A DNA stretch of 22,195 bases from G039029935 sp039029935 (GCA_039029935.1 JBCCFC010000039.1:1-22195); one strand, 5' to 3'. Positions 1 to 8,234 are shown, counted from the stretch's first letter. Numbers and translations are program-made. Notes: generated from the letters alone by a model not told the origin.

Positions 1-19
1 CTACCTTCGCAGGAATGAC
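1..19. repeat. Partial copy of a short palindromic repeat
   Basis: The first 19 bases match, with one mismatch, the 3' part of the hairpin unit seen twice at 1681-1740 (CCTTCGCAGGAATGAC). It lies just downstream of the stop codon of the dehydrogenase gene. The copy is cut by the window edge, so its stem cannot be checked. Confidence 0.6.
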
Positions 20-51
20 TAACACACTCAATATATTTAATTTATAAGGTA

Positions 52-1638
52 CTACGCCACATCCCCCTGTGACCACACACCATCAATTAGGCGCCACATC
101 TCACCCGTTGGATTGGCATCCTGCAACTCAGCGGGCAGACGATGCGCACGCACATTGTCATAGCTGTGCAACGCACCAAAGCGCGCTAGTGAAGCAGGGA
201 TACCGACGGCAGTGAAGCCGGGGTGTCCTGTGGCGGGGAATGGACCGCCATGATTCATGGCAGGGCTGACGGCAACACCTGTGGGCATCTTGTCGTTGAG
301 CAGGCGACCGACCTTTTCGCGCAGTAGCGGTGCCACTTGGTCGTATAGCTCATCGTCAGACCCAGCCGTGTCGCTGTAGATGCAGCCTGTGAGGTTGCCT
401 TCCATGCTCGAAATTACCTCTTGTATCTGGCCGACATCTTTGGCAAAGACCAGCAGTGACACTGGACCAAATGCCTCGGTCTGGAGTGCCTCTGGATTCC
501 TGATAAAATCGTCACCAGAAACACGCAGCAGTGTATTGTCAAAGCTGTAGCCCGGTGCATCTGCCTGTGCACCACCTGTGACCAGTTCCGCACCTGCATT
601 CTTGAGTTCTTCAATGGCATCGCTGATATCCTGTGGGCCTCTTGAACCCAAGAGCACACCATGTGAGCCACCAGCAAACCGTTCAACTGACTGCGCAAGG
701 AAGGCTTCACTAGCGTCGCCTTCCATCACCACGACCAGACCGGGATTGGTACAGAATTGACCAACACCCATTGTACAGGAAGTGAAGAACTCACCCGCAA
801 TAGACTCAGACCGCTCGGTCAATGCACCGGGCAGGACGACGATGGGGTTGACGCTCGACATCTCTAAGTAGATGGGCTTACCCGCTTTATCTGCGGCTTC
901 TTTGAGTTGCAGCCCCGCATACTTACTGCCTGTAAATCCAGTTGCGCCAACATGTGGATGAGACACCAACTTGAGGCCATCTGCGGGTTTGAGTCGATAG
1001 AGCATCTGCACCATCGCTTTGGGCAGACCCACTTTCTGCACGGCGTCAAAGGCCAGTTCGGTCAACACTTTGGTTGTGCCTGGATGGCTGGAGTTGGCTT
1101 TGGCGATGACCGGGTTGCCAGCAGCGATGGCGGCGACAAAATCTCCACCCGCGCTGGAGTTGAAGGCAAAGGGGAAGTTATTGGGCCCAAAGACGAGGAC
1201 TGGACCACCCAAGGGGCCAAACATTGAACGGATACCGCTAGCCGTGTCGATGGTTGCCATCGACCATGAGCGGCTACGTGCGGCGGCTGCACCCTGACGC
1301 AGTTGGTTGGTCGTGCGTGGTAGCTCGATGCTGTTGAGACGTGGTTCCTTGGGCAGTGCGCTCTCCGCATAGGCCCAGCCCACCAGTGTTTCGGCGTTGG
1401 CCTCGATGTTGTTGGCAAATTCTTCAAGAAAATCGGCGATGGTGTCTGCTGACACACCGCGCAATTCGGCCACGGCCTCCTGTGCCGCTTCCACTGCTGC
1501 CTCGACATCATCCATGCCAGAGACTGGATATTCGTTGGGAATGGCTTCTTTCTTGGTCGGGTCGGTTGCGGTAAAGGACCCTGTTGGATTGGTGGCCTGT
1601 TGCCACTTGCCGTTGATTAGGACTGGCTCTAATGACAT
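52..1638 (-). CDS. Alpha-ketoglutaric semialdehyde dehydrogenase (aldehyde dehydrogenase family)
   Basis: This 528-residue cytoplasmic protein is an NAD(P)-dependent aldehyde dehydrogenase. It most resembles enzymes that oxidise 2,5-dioxopentanoate to 2-oxoglutarate, the last step of non-phosphorylative pentose, sugar-acid or hydroxyproline degradation. Visible ALDH landmarks are the PNNFPF segment with the oxyanion Asn at about 154, the general-base Glu at about 259 in YLEMSSVNP, and the nucleophile Cys at about 296 in GQFCTNPG. The QFCTNPG form and the long C-terminal part with the NHGGPFPATGHP segment fit the ketoglutaric semialdehyde group rather than betaine or succinate semialdehyde enzymes. 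AAGGAG lies 8 bases before the ATG. The Memo-like gene is upstream on the same strand, separated by 114 bases that hold two hairpin repeats. No sugar dehydratase is in view, so the exact upstream pathway is unknown. Confidence 0.88.
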   Translation of the reverse strand: MSLEPVLINGKWQQATNPTGSFTATDPTKKEAIPNEYPVSGMDDVEAAVEAAQEAVAELRGVSADTIADFLEEFANNIEANAETLVGWAYAESALPKEPRLNSIELPRTTNQLRQGAAAARSRSWSMATIDTASGIRSMFGPLGGPVLVFGPNNFPFAFNSSAGGDFVAAIAAGNPVIAKANSSHPGTTKVLTELAFDAVQKVGLPKAMVQMLYRLKPADGLKLVSHPHVGATGFTGSKYAGLQLKEAADKAGKPIYLEMSSVNPIVVLPGALTERSESIAGEFFTSCTMGVGQFCTNPGLVVVMEGDASEAFLAQSVERFAGGSHGVLLGSRGPQDISDAIEELKNAGAELVTGGAQADAPGYSFDNTLLRVSGDDFIRNPEALQTEAFGPVSLLVFAKDVGQIQEVISSMEGNLTGCIYSDTAGSDDELYDQVAPLLREKVGRLLNDKMPTGVAVSPAMNHGGPFPATGHPGFTAVGIPASLARFGALHSYDNVRAHRLPAELQDANPTGEMWRLIDGVWSQGDVA

Positions 1639-1677
1639 GTGTCATGCTCCTTTTTGTTGTGATAGTTGTGTTGCATT

Positions 1678-1743
1678 GTCATTCCTGCCTTCGCAGGAAT
1701 CCAGCATTGTACCAGAGTGGATTCCTGCCTTCGCAGGAATGAC
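1678..1743. repeat. Paired palindromic repeats between two genes
   Basis: Two identical 20-base units (1681-1700 and 1721-1740) each form an 8-bp stem, ATTCCTGC/GCAGGAAT, around a CTTC loop. The flanks are also inverted (GTC...CC and GG...GAC), so the whole 66 bases can fold as one larger structure with differing centres. A third, partial copy is at 1-19. They sit in the gap between the Memo-like gene and the dehydrogenase gene. There is no clear T-tract, so this looks like a dispersed REP-like repeat more than an intrinsic terminator, although it could affect mRNA processing. Confidence 0.85.
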
Positions 1744-1752
1744 GATTGTCTT

Positions 1753-2682
1753 TTACACTTTCTTCCATTCGATCAACGGAGCCGCCACCCATGTCGGTGC
1801 GGGTGTGCCATATAGCTCGGTTGAATCGGTGTAGGCAAAGTCAATAATGCGGCCTTGCATGGCCCCGCGCAAATAGCGGATGACTTGCCCCGCGTCACGT
1901 GCATCGCTCTTGGCACGGACACACTGTTGATTATAGCCCCAATAATCGCCTTCTGCCAACAACGAAATTCCCTCGTTGATACTCTCTTTGGCAAGACCTA
2001 AGCCAGTCTTGTCGGGTTCATGCGCATTTTCAGGTGTGTCGCCATAGCCAATCCCATGATGAAAAGGGTCTGCTGTGGAAACAATGACAGTTTTATCACG
2101 GTTGGCAATCTCGACCAGTTCTTCGATGCCGGGCATTGTGTCGGGATGACCACCCGCCAGATAAGGATAGCGTTCGAACACGGTTGGCTCGGCATCTGTC
2201 CCTTGAATACCTCGCCGTTTGGTTTCAGCATCCCAAAAATGACGCCAACTGGTCAACACATGGTCGCGTGTCCAGTTATCCCCCGTATCCAACCCATTGC
2301 CCTGAATCATGCGTAGTGGCTCTTGGTCTAGCCCCGCGCCTGTGGGCAAGCCGTTGGCAACACGAATGCGCGCCTCTTCCATCTCATCTGTAAAGGCGTG
2401 GAGGACACTGACCACCAGCACAGTGTCTGCACCTGACTCGATACAGGCGTGGACCGACGCTGCAATCTGGTGTCCACAGTCGGCAACACCTGCATGAGGG
2501 AAGACAAGCACCCCACCTGCCCGTAGTGTCTCGGCCAAGTTGAATTTTTGGCTCAGGGCATGGCCTCGCTCCAACAAGGCATTCGTACCCGATTCTCCCA
2601 AAGCGGCATGTTCATCGGCATAGAGTTTTAAAATATCGACATTTAACTGCTTTCGATCTAATTTGGGCGTGTTCTGGCTCAT
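1753..2682 (-). CDS. Memo-like protein (MEMO1 / LigB-type dioxygenase superfamily)
   Basis: This 309-residue soluble protein resembles the Memo family, which shares the fold of class III extradiol dioxygenases. The metal-site pattern is visible: His63 in FPHAGVADCG, His95 in VVSVLHAF, Asp205 and His208 in STADPFHHG, and Cys253 in QQCVRAK. As I recall, human MEMO1 uses His49, His81, Asp189, His192 and Cys244, and the spacings agree closely (32 and 32 for the first pair, 3 and 3 for the Asp-His pair). The C-terminal YTDSTELYG and APTWVAAPL segments also fit. Bacterial Memo genes are often beside AMMECR1 and radical SAM genes, but neither is here. AAGGAG stands 9-10 bases before the ATG. Substrate is unknown. 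A LigB-type ring-cleaving dioxygenase is the main alternative. Confidence 0.7.
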   Translation of the reverse strand: MSQNTPKLDRKQLNVDILKLYADEHAALGESGTNALLERGHALSQKFNLAETLRAGGVLVFPHAGVADCGHQIAASVHACIESGADTVLVVSVLHAFTDEMEEARIRVANGLPTGAGLDQEPLRMIQGNGLDTGDNWTRDHVLTSWRHFWDAETKRRGIQGTDAEPTVFERYPYLAGGHPDTMPGIEELVEIANRDKTVIVSTADPFHHGIGYGDTPENAHEPDKTGLGLAKESINEGISLLAEGDYWGYNQQCVRAKSDARDAGQVIRYLRGAMQGRIIDFAYTDSTELYGTPAPTWVAAPLIEWKKV

Positions 2683-2709
2683 GTTGATTCACTCCTTTAT
2701 TTTTCACTA

Positions 2710-2776
2710 GGAAAGTATAAACCAGTATCACAGATTGATTATCTGTGACACAGGTAGCCAACCTACGATACTTTCC
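2710..2776. repeat. Nested inverted repeat upstream of the Memo-like gene
   Basis: Outer arms GGAAAGTAT (2710-2718) and ATACTTTCC (2768-2776) enclose an inner 8-bp stem TCACAGAT/ATCTGTGA (2728-2735 and 2741-2748). The element lies 28 bases upstream of the Memo-like start codon, inside its probable 5' leader or promoter. It could be a regulatory RNA structure, an operator pair or another mobile palindrome; the sequence alone does not decide. Confidence 0.6.
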
Positions 2777-3020
2777 TTTGTCCTGCATAGATAGACGATA
2801 GCAGGGTACAACAAACAGGCTCCTGCTTACCGTTGCACGAAGTTATAATCCATCTTGCACTATTCTTTTGTCTATTGAATAAACTGCTTCTATCCGCAAA
2901 CAACTATCTGCAAACAGCTATCTATCAGTCATGCTTCACAAACAATTGTTTGGTGAGAATTGTGGACGCTCACAGGCATATTTTATCATACAAAACGCAT
3001 CCAAAATACGCTTAAAATAC
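2777..3020. other. Non-coding stretch, nothing recognised
   Basis: This part of the 408-base gap between the Memo-like gene and the subtilase gene is fairly AT-rich. It has no open frame with family character, no RNA gene and no repeat that I can see. It probably contains the promoter of the Memo-like gene on the minus strand, but no convincing -35/-10 pair was found. Confidence 0.5.
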
Positions 3021-3053
3021 AAAAAGCCAGTCAGTAATTATACTGACTGGCTT
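3021..3053 (-). terminator. Intrinsic terminator of the subtilase gene
   Basis: A perfect 13-bp stem (AAGCCAGTCAGTA at 3024-3036 and its complement at 3041-3053) closes a 4-base loop. Read on the minus strand it is followed by TTTTTGTATTTT. It starts 37 bases past the subtilase stop codon, which is ideal for a Rho-independent terminator. Confidence 0.9.
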
Positions 3054-3090
3054 CAATTTCTAAACGGTAGAGCTTATAAACGTTTTAATG

Positions 3091-4479
3091 CTAGTTCATA
3101 ACCACAGGCAGGAAAATCTGATTTGTCGTCGCCTGTTCTGGTGCTGTACCCAACATCAGCCCCGCACCCTCTTCCACCATAATGACTTCGGCTGACTGTG
3201 ACAGCACACCTTCGGCAGATAATGCGCTCAATGCGTTGATGCGCCCATTGCCAAACTGCTCGTCACATCCTTCATCACCCAAATCATCAGCCGTGTCGAT
3301 AATCAATCGGCTCAAATCTTCGCTGGTGCGGGTTTCATCTTGGCTCAACAGTAAGCCAGCCAGCCCTGCCACATGTGGAGCCGCCATGCTTGTACCACTG
3401 CGATGGGTGAACTGTGCTTCGCCCTCTTGCTCTTGGTGATAGGCATTAAAGATGGAATCGCCTGGGGCCGAAACATCAATGTAATCGCCAAAGTTGCTGG
3501 ATGACCACAGTGTATCGTCGGCTGTGGTTGCGCTGACGGCCATCACACCGTCCAAGGCTGCGGGATAGAAAGGAGCGTCTGTGCTGGAATTACCAGAAGC
3601 AGCGATAACCATAACACCTTTTTCCTGTGCATAGTCAATCGCTCGTTCCACGATGCGTGAACTCATGGGCGCACCCAAGCTCAGGTTGATAATCTGTGCG
3701 CCATTATCGGCTGCAAAGACAATGCCTTCTGCAACGCTGGACCAGCTACCGATGTTGAATTCGTTCAGCACCTTGATGGGCATGATGCTGCATTTGGGGC
3801 AAACACCCGCTGCACCCATATCGTTGTTCATGCTGGCGGCGATGATGCCTGCGGTGTGTGTGCCATGTCCATGATCATCGGTGGGGTCGTTGTCGCGGTT
3901 TACAAAGTCGTACCCAGGCACAATGCGATTTTCAAACTCTGGGTGGTCCATCTTGACGCCAGTATCAATCACCGCAATAATCACATCCTCATCACCCATT
4001 GTGTATGACCATGCATCAACAGACCCAATAACGTCGAGTGCATAGCTTGCCTGCGCATCGGTTATGGTGGCATTCTCTGTTGATTCCTTAGATGTACCCT
4101 TGTTCTCTTCTTTATCAGAAGCACCTGATTCAACAGCACCCGCTTCTGTGCCATGAACAGCGCCATCGCCTTCGATCAAAATAACCGAAGAATCTGCACT
4201 GCTTGCCACCACCACTTGATCTGAGAAGCTCACACGTGCAACATTCAGTTCGTCAATCCACTCGACCATCTCGCCACCCATCTGCGAGATCACCACTTGA
4301 CGCATCTCCATCGTCATATCCGGTTGGAAATGAATCAACTGCATATAGGTAGAAAGGTCTGCCACAACGCTGCTGGCAAAAGCAAAATCGGCAGTGATAA
4401 TTGCCATCACGATGACGCTAATCATCATCAATGACAATCGGAAAATTTGTCGTAGAAATAGCATTTGATTCACAGTCAT
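3091..4479 (-). CDS. Secreted S8-family subtilisin-like serine protease
   Basis: This 462-residue preproprotein is an exported endopeptidase. A signal peptide covers about residues 1-35 (long hydrophobic stretch, likely cut after AFA). A propeptide and low-complexity Glu/Ser/Gly linker run to about 140. The catalytic domain spans about 145-415 with Asp172 in AVIDTGVKMDHP, His205 in DDHGHGTHTAG, oxyanion Asn297 in AASGNSS and Ser364 in SGTSMAAPHVAG, so the full triad is present. The last residues are hydrophobic (NQIFLPVVMN), similar to tails I recall on many secreted Chloroflexota proteins. It stands alone, with its own terminator, and is divergent from the P450 gene. A purine-rich AGAGAGAGAAA precedes the ATG. 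Substrate unknown. Confidence 0.95.
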   Translation of the reverse strand: MTVNQMLFLRQIFRLSLMMISVIVMAIITADFAFASSVVADLSTYMQLIHFQPDMTMEMRQVVISQMGGEMVEWIDELNVARVSFSDQVVVASSADSSVILIEGDGAVHGTEAGAVESGASDKEENKGTSKESTENATITDAQASYALDVIGSVDAWSYTMGDEDVIIAVIDTGVKMDHPEFENRIVPGYDFVNRDNDPTDDHGHGTHTAGIIAASMNNDMGAAGVCPKCSIMPIKVLNEFNIGSWSSVAEGIVFAADNGAQIINLSLGAPMSSRIVERAIDYAQEKGVMVIAASGNSSTDAPFYPAALDGVMAVSATTADDTLWSSSNFGDYIDVSAPGDSIFNAYHQEQEGEAQFTHRSGTSMAAPHVAGLAGLLLSQDETRTSEDLSRLIIDTADDLGDEGCDEQFGNGRINALSALSAEGVLSQSAEVIMVEEGAGLMLGTAPEQATTNQIFLPVVMN

Positions 4480-4811
4480 CTTGTTTCTCTCTCTTTAAAC
4501 TATTGTTGCATAAAATCGTAGAGCTAACTCGTTGGTCGTGTGCAGTGTATCTCTCGTGCTGTATCTATAGTATAGAAGAAATACTCGAAATAATGACCGT
4601 TAGAATGTTGTGATGATGTTCAGTGTGAATGTGTATAGAAAAGTAACGCGATTTACGTCAAATGTCGTGGCAAATTCCATCAATGGCAATGGTTTTTTAT
4701 ACCAATGTGATACATATTCCTATTCTTGCTTACATTTCCATTACAATGTAGAATATTCATCGTTTTTCTGACAAAATTCTGTCAAATGAGTACACAAAAT
4801 CGAAGGAGAGC
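4480..4811. other. Divergent intergenic promoter region
   Basis: This 332-base gap separates the divergent subtilase and P450 genes and must hold promoters for both. The half next to the P450 gene is AT-rich and contains the promoter candidate listed separately. I saw no small gene or strong hairpin. No good promoter pair was found for the subtilase direction. Confidence 0.6.
4727..4755 (+). promoter_or_regulatory. Candidate sigma70-type promoter for the P450 gene
   Basis: TTGCTT (4727-4732) and TAGAAT (4750-4755) are separated by exactly 17 bases in an AT-rich stretch, 56 bases before the P450 start codon. Each hexamer matches the consensus at four or five positions. This is a pattern match only. 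Confidence 0.4.
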
Positions 4812-6140
4812 ATGATGACGATTCCAGCAGGCAAAACGCTGCCACCGGGGAGCTTTGGGTTCCCCTATATCGGTGAAACCATCCAATTTTTGCGCAACCC
4901 GCAATATCTGGCAGAACGACACAAGGAGCATGGCCCTATCGTGCGTTCACATCTGTTTGGTAGACCCACGGCCATGTTACGCGGAGAGGATGCCAATCGT
5001 TTTCTGCTACATACAGGGATGGAGCATTTTTCGTGGGGCGGGGGCTGGCCGCCAACTTTTCGGGTGTTGTTGGGACGCTCACTCTTTTTGATGGATGGCA
5101 CGGAACATGCGCGTAACCGCAAGCTCATTGCCCCTGCCTTTCATGGGCAAGCCTTGGCGGGCTATCTGTTGACAATGGATGAAGTTATGCAGAAATATCT
5201 GCAAAGATGGCTGGAGATGGGCGAGTTTGCATGGTTTAACGAAATGAAGAAGTTGACCTTTGTGGTTGCCAGCAAGCTGTTGATTGGCAGCGATCCTGGT
5301 GCGCAGACAGAGCAACTCAGCCAGTATTTTACCGATTTGACCAATGGCCTTTTTGCCGTTCCGCTCAATTGGCCCATGTTGCCCTATGGCAAAGCCATTC
5401 GTGCGCGTGATGCGCTGCTAGCCTTTGTTGAGGAGCAGATTCGATTGCGTCAAGCGATGGATGTAGACGATTTGGGCGAACGACCGGATGCCTTGACGAT
5501 GTTGGTGCATAGCCGCGATGAGGATGGCAACCAACTTGAGCTGGAAGAGTTGAAAGCACAGGCGATTTTGTTGCTTTTTGCCGGGCATGAGACCACAACA
5601 TCTATGGTAACTTCGGCCTGCTACTATCTCGCCATCCACCCAGAGGTGCTGGAACGTGCCCGTGCAGAGCAGACGGCATTCACCGATGAACAATTGCAGG
5701 ATATGAGTACCTTTCGCCAGATGCCCTATCTTGATATGTTTCTGAAAGAGGTGGAGCGAATCAGTCCGCCTGTGACAGGGGGCTTTCGTGGCGTGGTCAA
5801 GCCTTTTGAGTTTAATGGCTATTATGTGCCTACGGGCTGGCAAGTACAATATAATATTGCTGGAACCCACATTGACGAGGACAACTATCCGGATGTGGAC
5901 CGATTTGATCCAGAGCGTTTTGCAGATGGCAAAGCATCGCCCTTCAGTCTGGTCGGCTTTGGCGGTGGAGCGCGCATTTGTGTGGGCAAGGCGTTTGCGT
6001 TGTTGGAGATGAAGTTGTTACTGGCGCATCTGCTGCGTGGCTATTCATGGACATTGGTTCCTGATCAAGATTTATCCATTGTGCGTATTCCAACACGACG
6101 CCACAAGGATAATCTATTGGTTCGCTTCAAGCGACTGTAA
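4812..6140 (+). CDS. Cytochrome P450
   Basis: This 442-residue heme monooxygenase has all P450 landmarks: the I-helix oxygen-activation motif AGHETTT (about 257-263), the K-helix ExxR as EVER (313-316), and the heme-binding loop FGGGARICVG (383-392) with the thiolate ligand Cys390. The N-terminus, LPPGSFGFPYIGETIQFLR, resembles the CYP120/CYP26-like group, and there is no membrane anchor, so it should be soluble. Substrate cannot be told from sequence; retinoid, fatty acid or terpenoid compounds are possible by analogy. AAGGAG at 4803-4808 is only 3 bases from the first ATG and 6 from the next codon ATG at 4815, so 4815 may be the true start. No ferredoxin or reductase gene is nearby. Confidence 0.95.
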   Translation: MMTIPAGKTLPPGSFGFPYIGETIQFLRNPQYLAERHKEHGPIVRSHLFGRPTAMLRGEDANRFLLHTGMEHFSWGGGWPPTFRVLLGRSLFLMDGTEHARNRKLIAPAFHGQALAGYLLTMDEVMQKYLQRWLEMGEFAWFNEMKKLTFVVASKLLIGSDPGAQTEQLSQYFTDLTNGLFAVPLNWPMLPYGKAIRARDALLAFVEEQIRLRQAMDVDDLGERPDALTMLVHSRDEDGNQLELEELKAQAILLLFAGHETTTSMVTSACYYLAIHPEVLERARAEQTAFTDEQLQDMSTFRQMPYLDMFLKEVERISPPVTGGFRGVVKPFEFNGYYVPTGWQVQYNIAGTHIDEDNYPDVDRFDPERFADGKASPFSLVGFGGGARICVGKAFALLEMKLLLAHLLRGYSWTLVPDQDLSIVRIPTRRHKDNLLVRFKRL

Positions 6141-6239
6141 CCCCCTCCTAACCTCCCCCAAACTGGGGGAGGGACAGTAGCGTCTCGATATCGTGCTGAA
6201 CTGTTCCCTCCTCTAGCAGGGGAGGGTTAGGGTGGGGTT
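6139..6239. repeat. Large imperfect inverted repeat between convergent genes
   Basis: Two roughly 40-base arms (6139-6178 and 6199-6239) are imperfect inverted copies, each of the form AACCCC..CCTAACC..CCCC followed by GGAGGG.ACAGT. Each arm also folds alone; the left has a perfect 8-bp stem CCTCCCCC/GGGGGAGG. The left arm starts at the P450 stop codon and the right arm supplies the stop codon and last residues (TPP) of the M14 gene. This is typical of a dispersed GC-rich repeat that may also act as a two-way terminator. Confidence 0.8.
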
Positions 6240-7258
6240 CGTGTTTCAATCACCGCCACCATCCCCCGCAGATTCTGCTCCCACTCAACCAGCCCATGTG
6301 TCTCCAACTCAACGACAATGGCGGGGATGCCCTGTGTGGATAGCCAGTCGGTGGCATCCCCCGTCACAGGGTAGCCAGTGAAGAGGTCTTGGTAGGGGTA
6401 GCCTGATGCCTGTGCATAAACCCGTCCTAGCGCATCAGCAGCAGGATAGCGGTCGGGACAGCCGCCCGCAAACACACCCGGAGCCGCACTGTGCCAGAAG
6501 ATCACCGCCTGCGGACGTGGTTGTGTCTCGTCCACCAAAAAGTCTCGCAAAATTTGTGTTTCCACTTCGGAGAAGGGTGCATCCCCACCGCTGATCTGTA
6601 CATTGCCCAAATAGGCGATTTGTGCCCAGTTACAATCCCAATTGCGGTTGAGGTCCACGCCATTGCCGTTGAAGCGCGCTGTCAGCATCACATTGCCAAC
6701 GGGGTTCTGTTCAAAACGACCAGGAACCCCTGTCACAAGTACCTGTCCATCTGGATTGGCGGACGGGATGATCTGGATCGTCATTGTTGGTGGGATGGTT
6801 TCGACATGTTCACGAAAATAGTCAATCGCTTTATAGGCCAGCGCAATCGTGTTCCATTCATAGCCGCCATGAATGCCACCCACAAAGACAACACGGGTAT
6901 TTGTGGGTGAAGTCACATATTGTGACGAACGGAATGTATAGAGGTCAATCGGATGGCCGTTGGTAGACATGCCCAGTACCTCATGCAGTACACCCGTTGG
7001 TTCTTGACCCAGCGCGTCAGCAATCACGTCGGCTGGAATTTCTGGTGGCTGGCTAAACAAGATGTCTTCAACGTAGCTGACAATGGATCTGGGTATATAC
7101 GGACGGATCGCATCGTTCATACGCGCAGTGATCGTGGTTTCCTCAGCGGGTGGCGACATCTGCTGTCCATCTGTGCAGGTACTCAGGACCATGCCAATCG
7201 ACAGCAGATGTAGCAGCAATGCACAGCGCAGGATGATGTGAATTAGTCGTTGTGGCAT
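6227..7258 (-). CDS. M14-family zinc carboxypeptidase, probable lipoprotein
   Basis: This 343-residue protein is a metallocarboxypeptidase acting outside the cytoplasm. It opens with a hydrophobic signal and a lipobox-like LSTC with Cys28, so lipid anchoring is likely though Thr before the Cys is unusual. Landmarks are zinc ligands His130 and Glu134 in GGIHGGYEWNT, substrate-binding Arg205 in DLNRNW, the third zinc ligand His256 in IFWHSAAPG, and the catalytic Glu317 in AIVVELETHG. The first zinc pair reads HxxxE rather than the usual HxxE, a variant to note. The start codon is 18 bases past the ketopantoate reductase-like stop codon, so these genes are probably co-transcribed. Its stop codon lies in a repeat. 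Peptide or amidated substrates are both possible. Confidence 0.87.
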   Translation of the reverse strand: MPQRLIHIILRCALLLHLLSIGMVLSTCTDGQQMSPPAEETTITARMNDAIRPYIPRSIVSYVEDILFSQPPEIPADVIADALGQEPTGVLHEVLGMSTNGHPIDLYTFRSSQYVTSPTNTRVVFVGGIHGGYEWNTIALAYKAIDYFREHVETIPPTMTIQIIPSANPDGQVLVTGVPGRFEQNPVGNVMLTARFNGNGVDLNRNWDCNWAQIAYLGNVQISGGDAPFSEVETQILRDFLVDETQPRPQAVIFWHSAAPGVFAGGCPDRYPAADALGRVYAQASGYPYQDLFTGYPVTGDATDWLSTQGIPAIVVELETHGLVEWEQNLRGMVAVIETRTPP

Positions 7259-7276
7259 TGATTTGATATGCCCAAA

Positions 7277-8224
7277 TTATGCCGATGCTGGGCCAAGTTC
7301 ATTGGCAGGAATATGCTGACGCCCCTTAATCAGACGCGTGAGGGCGTCGTTATAGGGTGCAGCCAACCCCAACTTTTTACTCTCTTCCACCACATAGCCG
7401 TTGAGCGAGTCGATTTCGGTGGGCTTGCCTGCCATCAGATGCTGTGTCAGCGAAACCAAATGAAAACGAATGGCACAAAATGCCTTGATTGCGGGTCGAG
7501 GGTCGGGTTCAGGCAACGTAATGCCTTTGGCTCTGACCAACGCCATTGTCTCCTCGATGATCATATCTTGGAATTCATCCAACTCTGGTACTTCGCTAAT
7601 GTGACCAGGGCGTAGTTGGGTGATGCCACAGATGGCGTTGAGGCTACAGTTATGCACAAACTTCCCCCAAATCACAGACATAATGTTGTCATCAATCACC
7701 GGACTCAACCCCGCCTTTGCCATCCTCCCGGCCAATACTGTGACACGGGGGCTGGTGATGCCATCTAACTCTCCAATTGGCGTCTTGCCCACGATGCCAT
7801 GACGCGCATGACCCGGCCCAACCACCACCGCGCTGTGATAGGTGATGCCACCCAATACACGCTCCTTGCCCAGCGCATCCACCAACACCTCGACATTGCC
7901 TAGCCCATTCTGAAGCGTAATGGCATAGCCATCATCCTTGAGGATCGTCTTGGCCGATTGCGCCGCTTCTCTGGTGCTATAGCCATTGACACAGATGAGT
8001 GCCACATCCACAGGCACAACGTTACTGGGATCGGTTGTCGCTGTCACATTGGCAACAAACTCATCATTTTCCTGCTCAAAACGCAGCCCATTCGCTTGCA
8101 TGGCGTCCACATGCGCCTGATCAATATCAATCATCGTGACCTGCACATCAGCACCACTATAATGCGCCAACGTCGCCCCATATAGACAGCCCACGCTGCC
8201 CGAACCAATCACGGCAAAATGCAT
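7277..8224 (-). CDS. 2-dehydropantoate 2-reductase-like (ketopantoate reductase) protein
   Basis: From the chosen start this is a 315-residue cytoplasmic NADPH-dependent reductase of the PanE/ApbA family, which reduces ketopantoate to pantoate for coenzyme A synthesis. The N-terminal Rossmann motif is VIGSGSVGCLYG. The catalytic Lys and helper Asn residues sit in WGKFVHNCSLNA, and the C-terminal EIDSLNGYVVEESKKLG segment with a nearby AAPYN is typical. An open frame runs upstream to 8290, but the family start MHFAVIGSG and the Shine-Dalgarno AAGGAG at 8235-8240 favour 8224. No other pantothenate genes are near, and family members often act on other 2-oxo acids, so the role is not certain. It lies 38 bases after the DUF58 gene. 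Confidence 0.85.
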   Translation of the reverse strand: MHFAVIGSGSVGCLYGATLAHYSGADVQVTMIDIDQAHVDAMQANGLRFEQENDEFVANVTATTDPSNVVPVDVALICVNGYSTREAAQSAKTILKDDGYAITLQNGLGNVEVLVDALGKERVLGGITYHSAVVVGPGHARHGIVGKTPIGELDGITSPRVTVLAGRMAKAGLSPVIDDNIMSVIWGKFVHNCSLNAICGITQLRPGHISEVPELDEFQDMIIEETMALVRAKGITLPEPDPRPAIKAFCAIRFHLVSLTQHLMAGKPTEIDSLNGYVVEESKKLGLAAPYNDALTRLIKGRQHIPANELGPASA

Positions 8225-8234
8225 TTCGTCTATG

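Noticed and set aside
52..1638. Several long plus-strand open frames inside the dehydrogenase gene (for example 907-1227 and 1397-1834)
   Set aside because: They are antisense shadows with no family resemblance and no ribosome sites, inside a strongly supported minus-strand gene.
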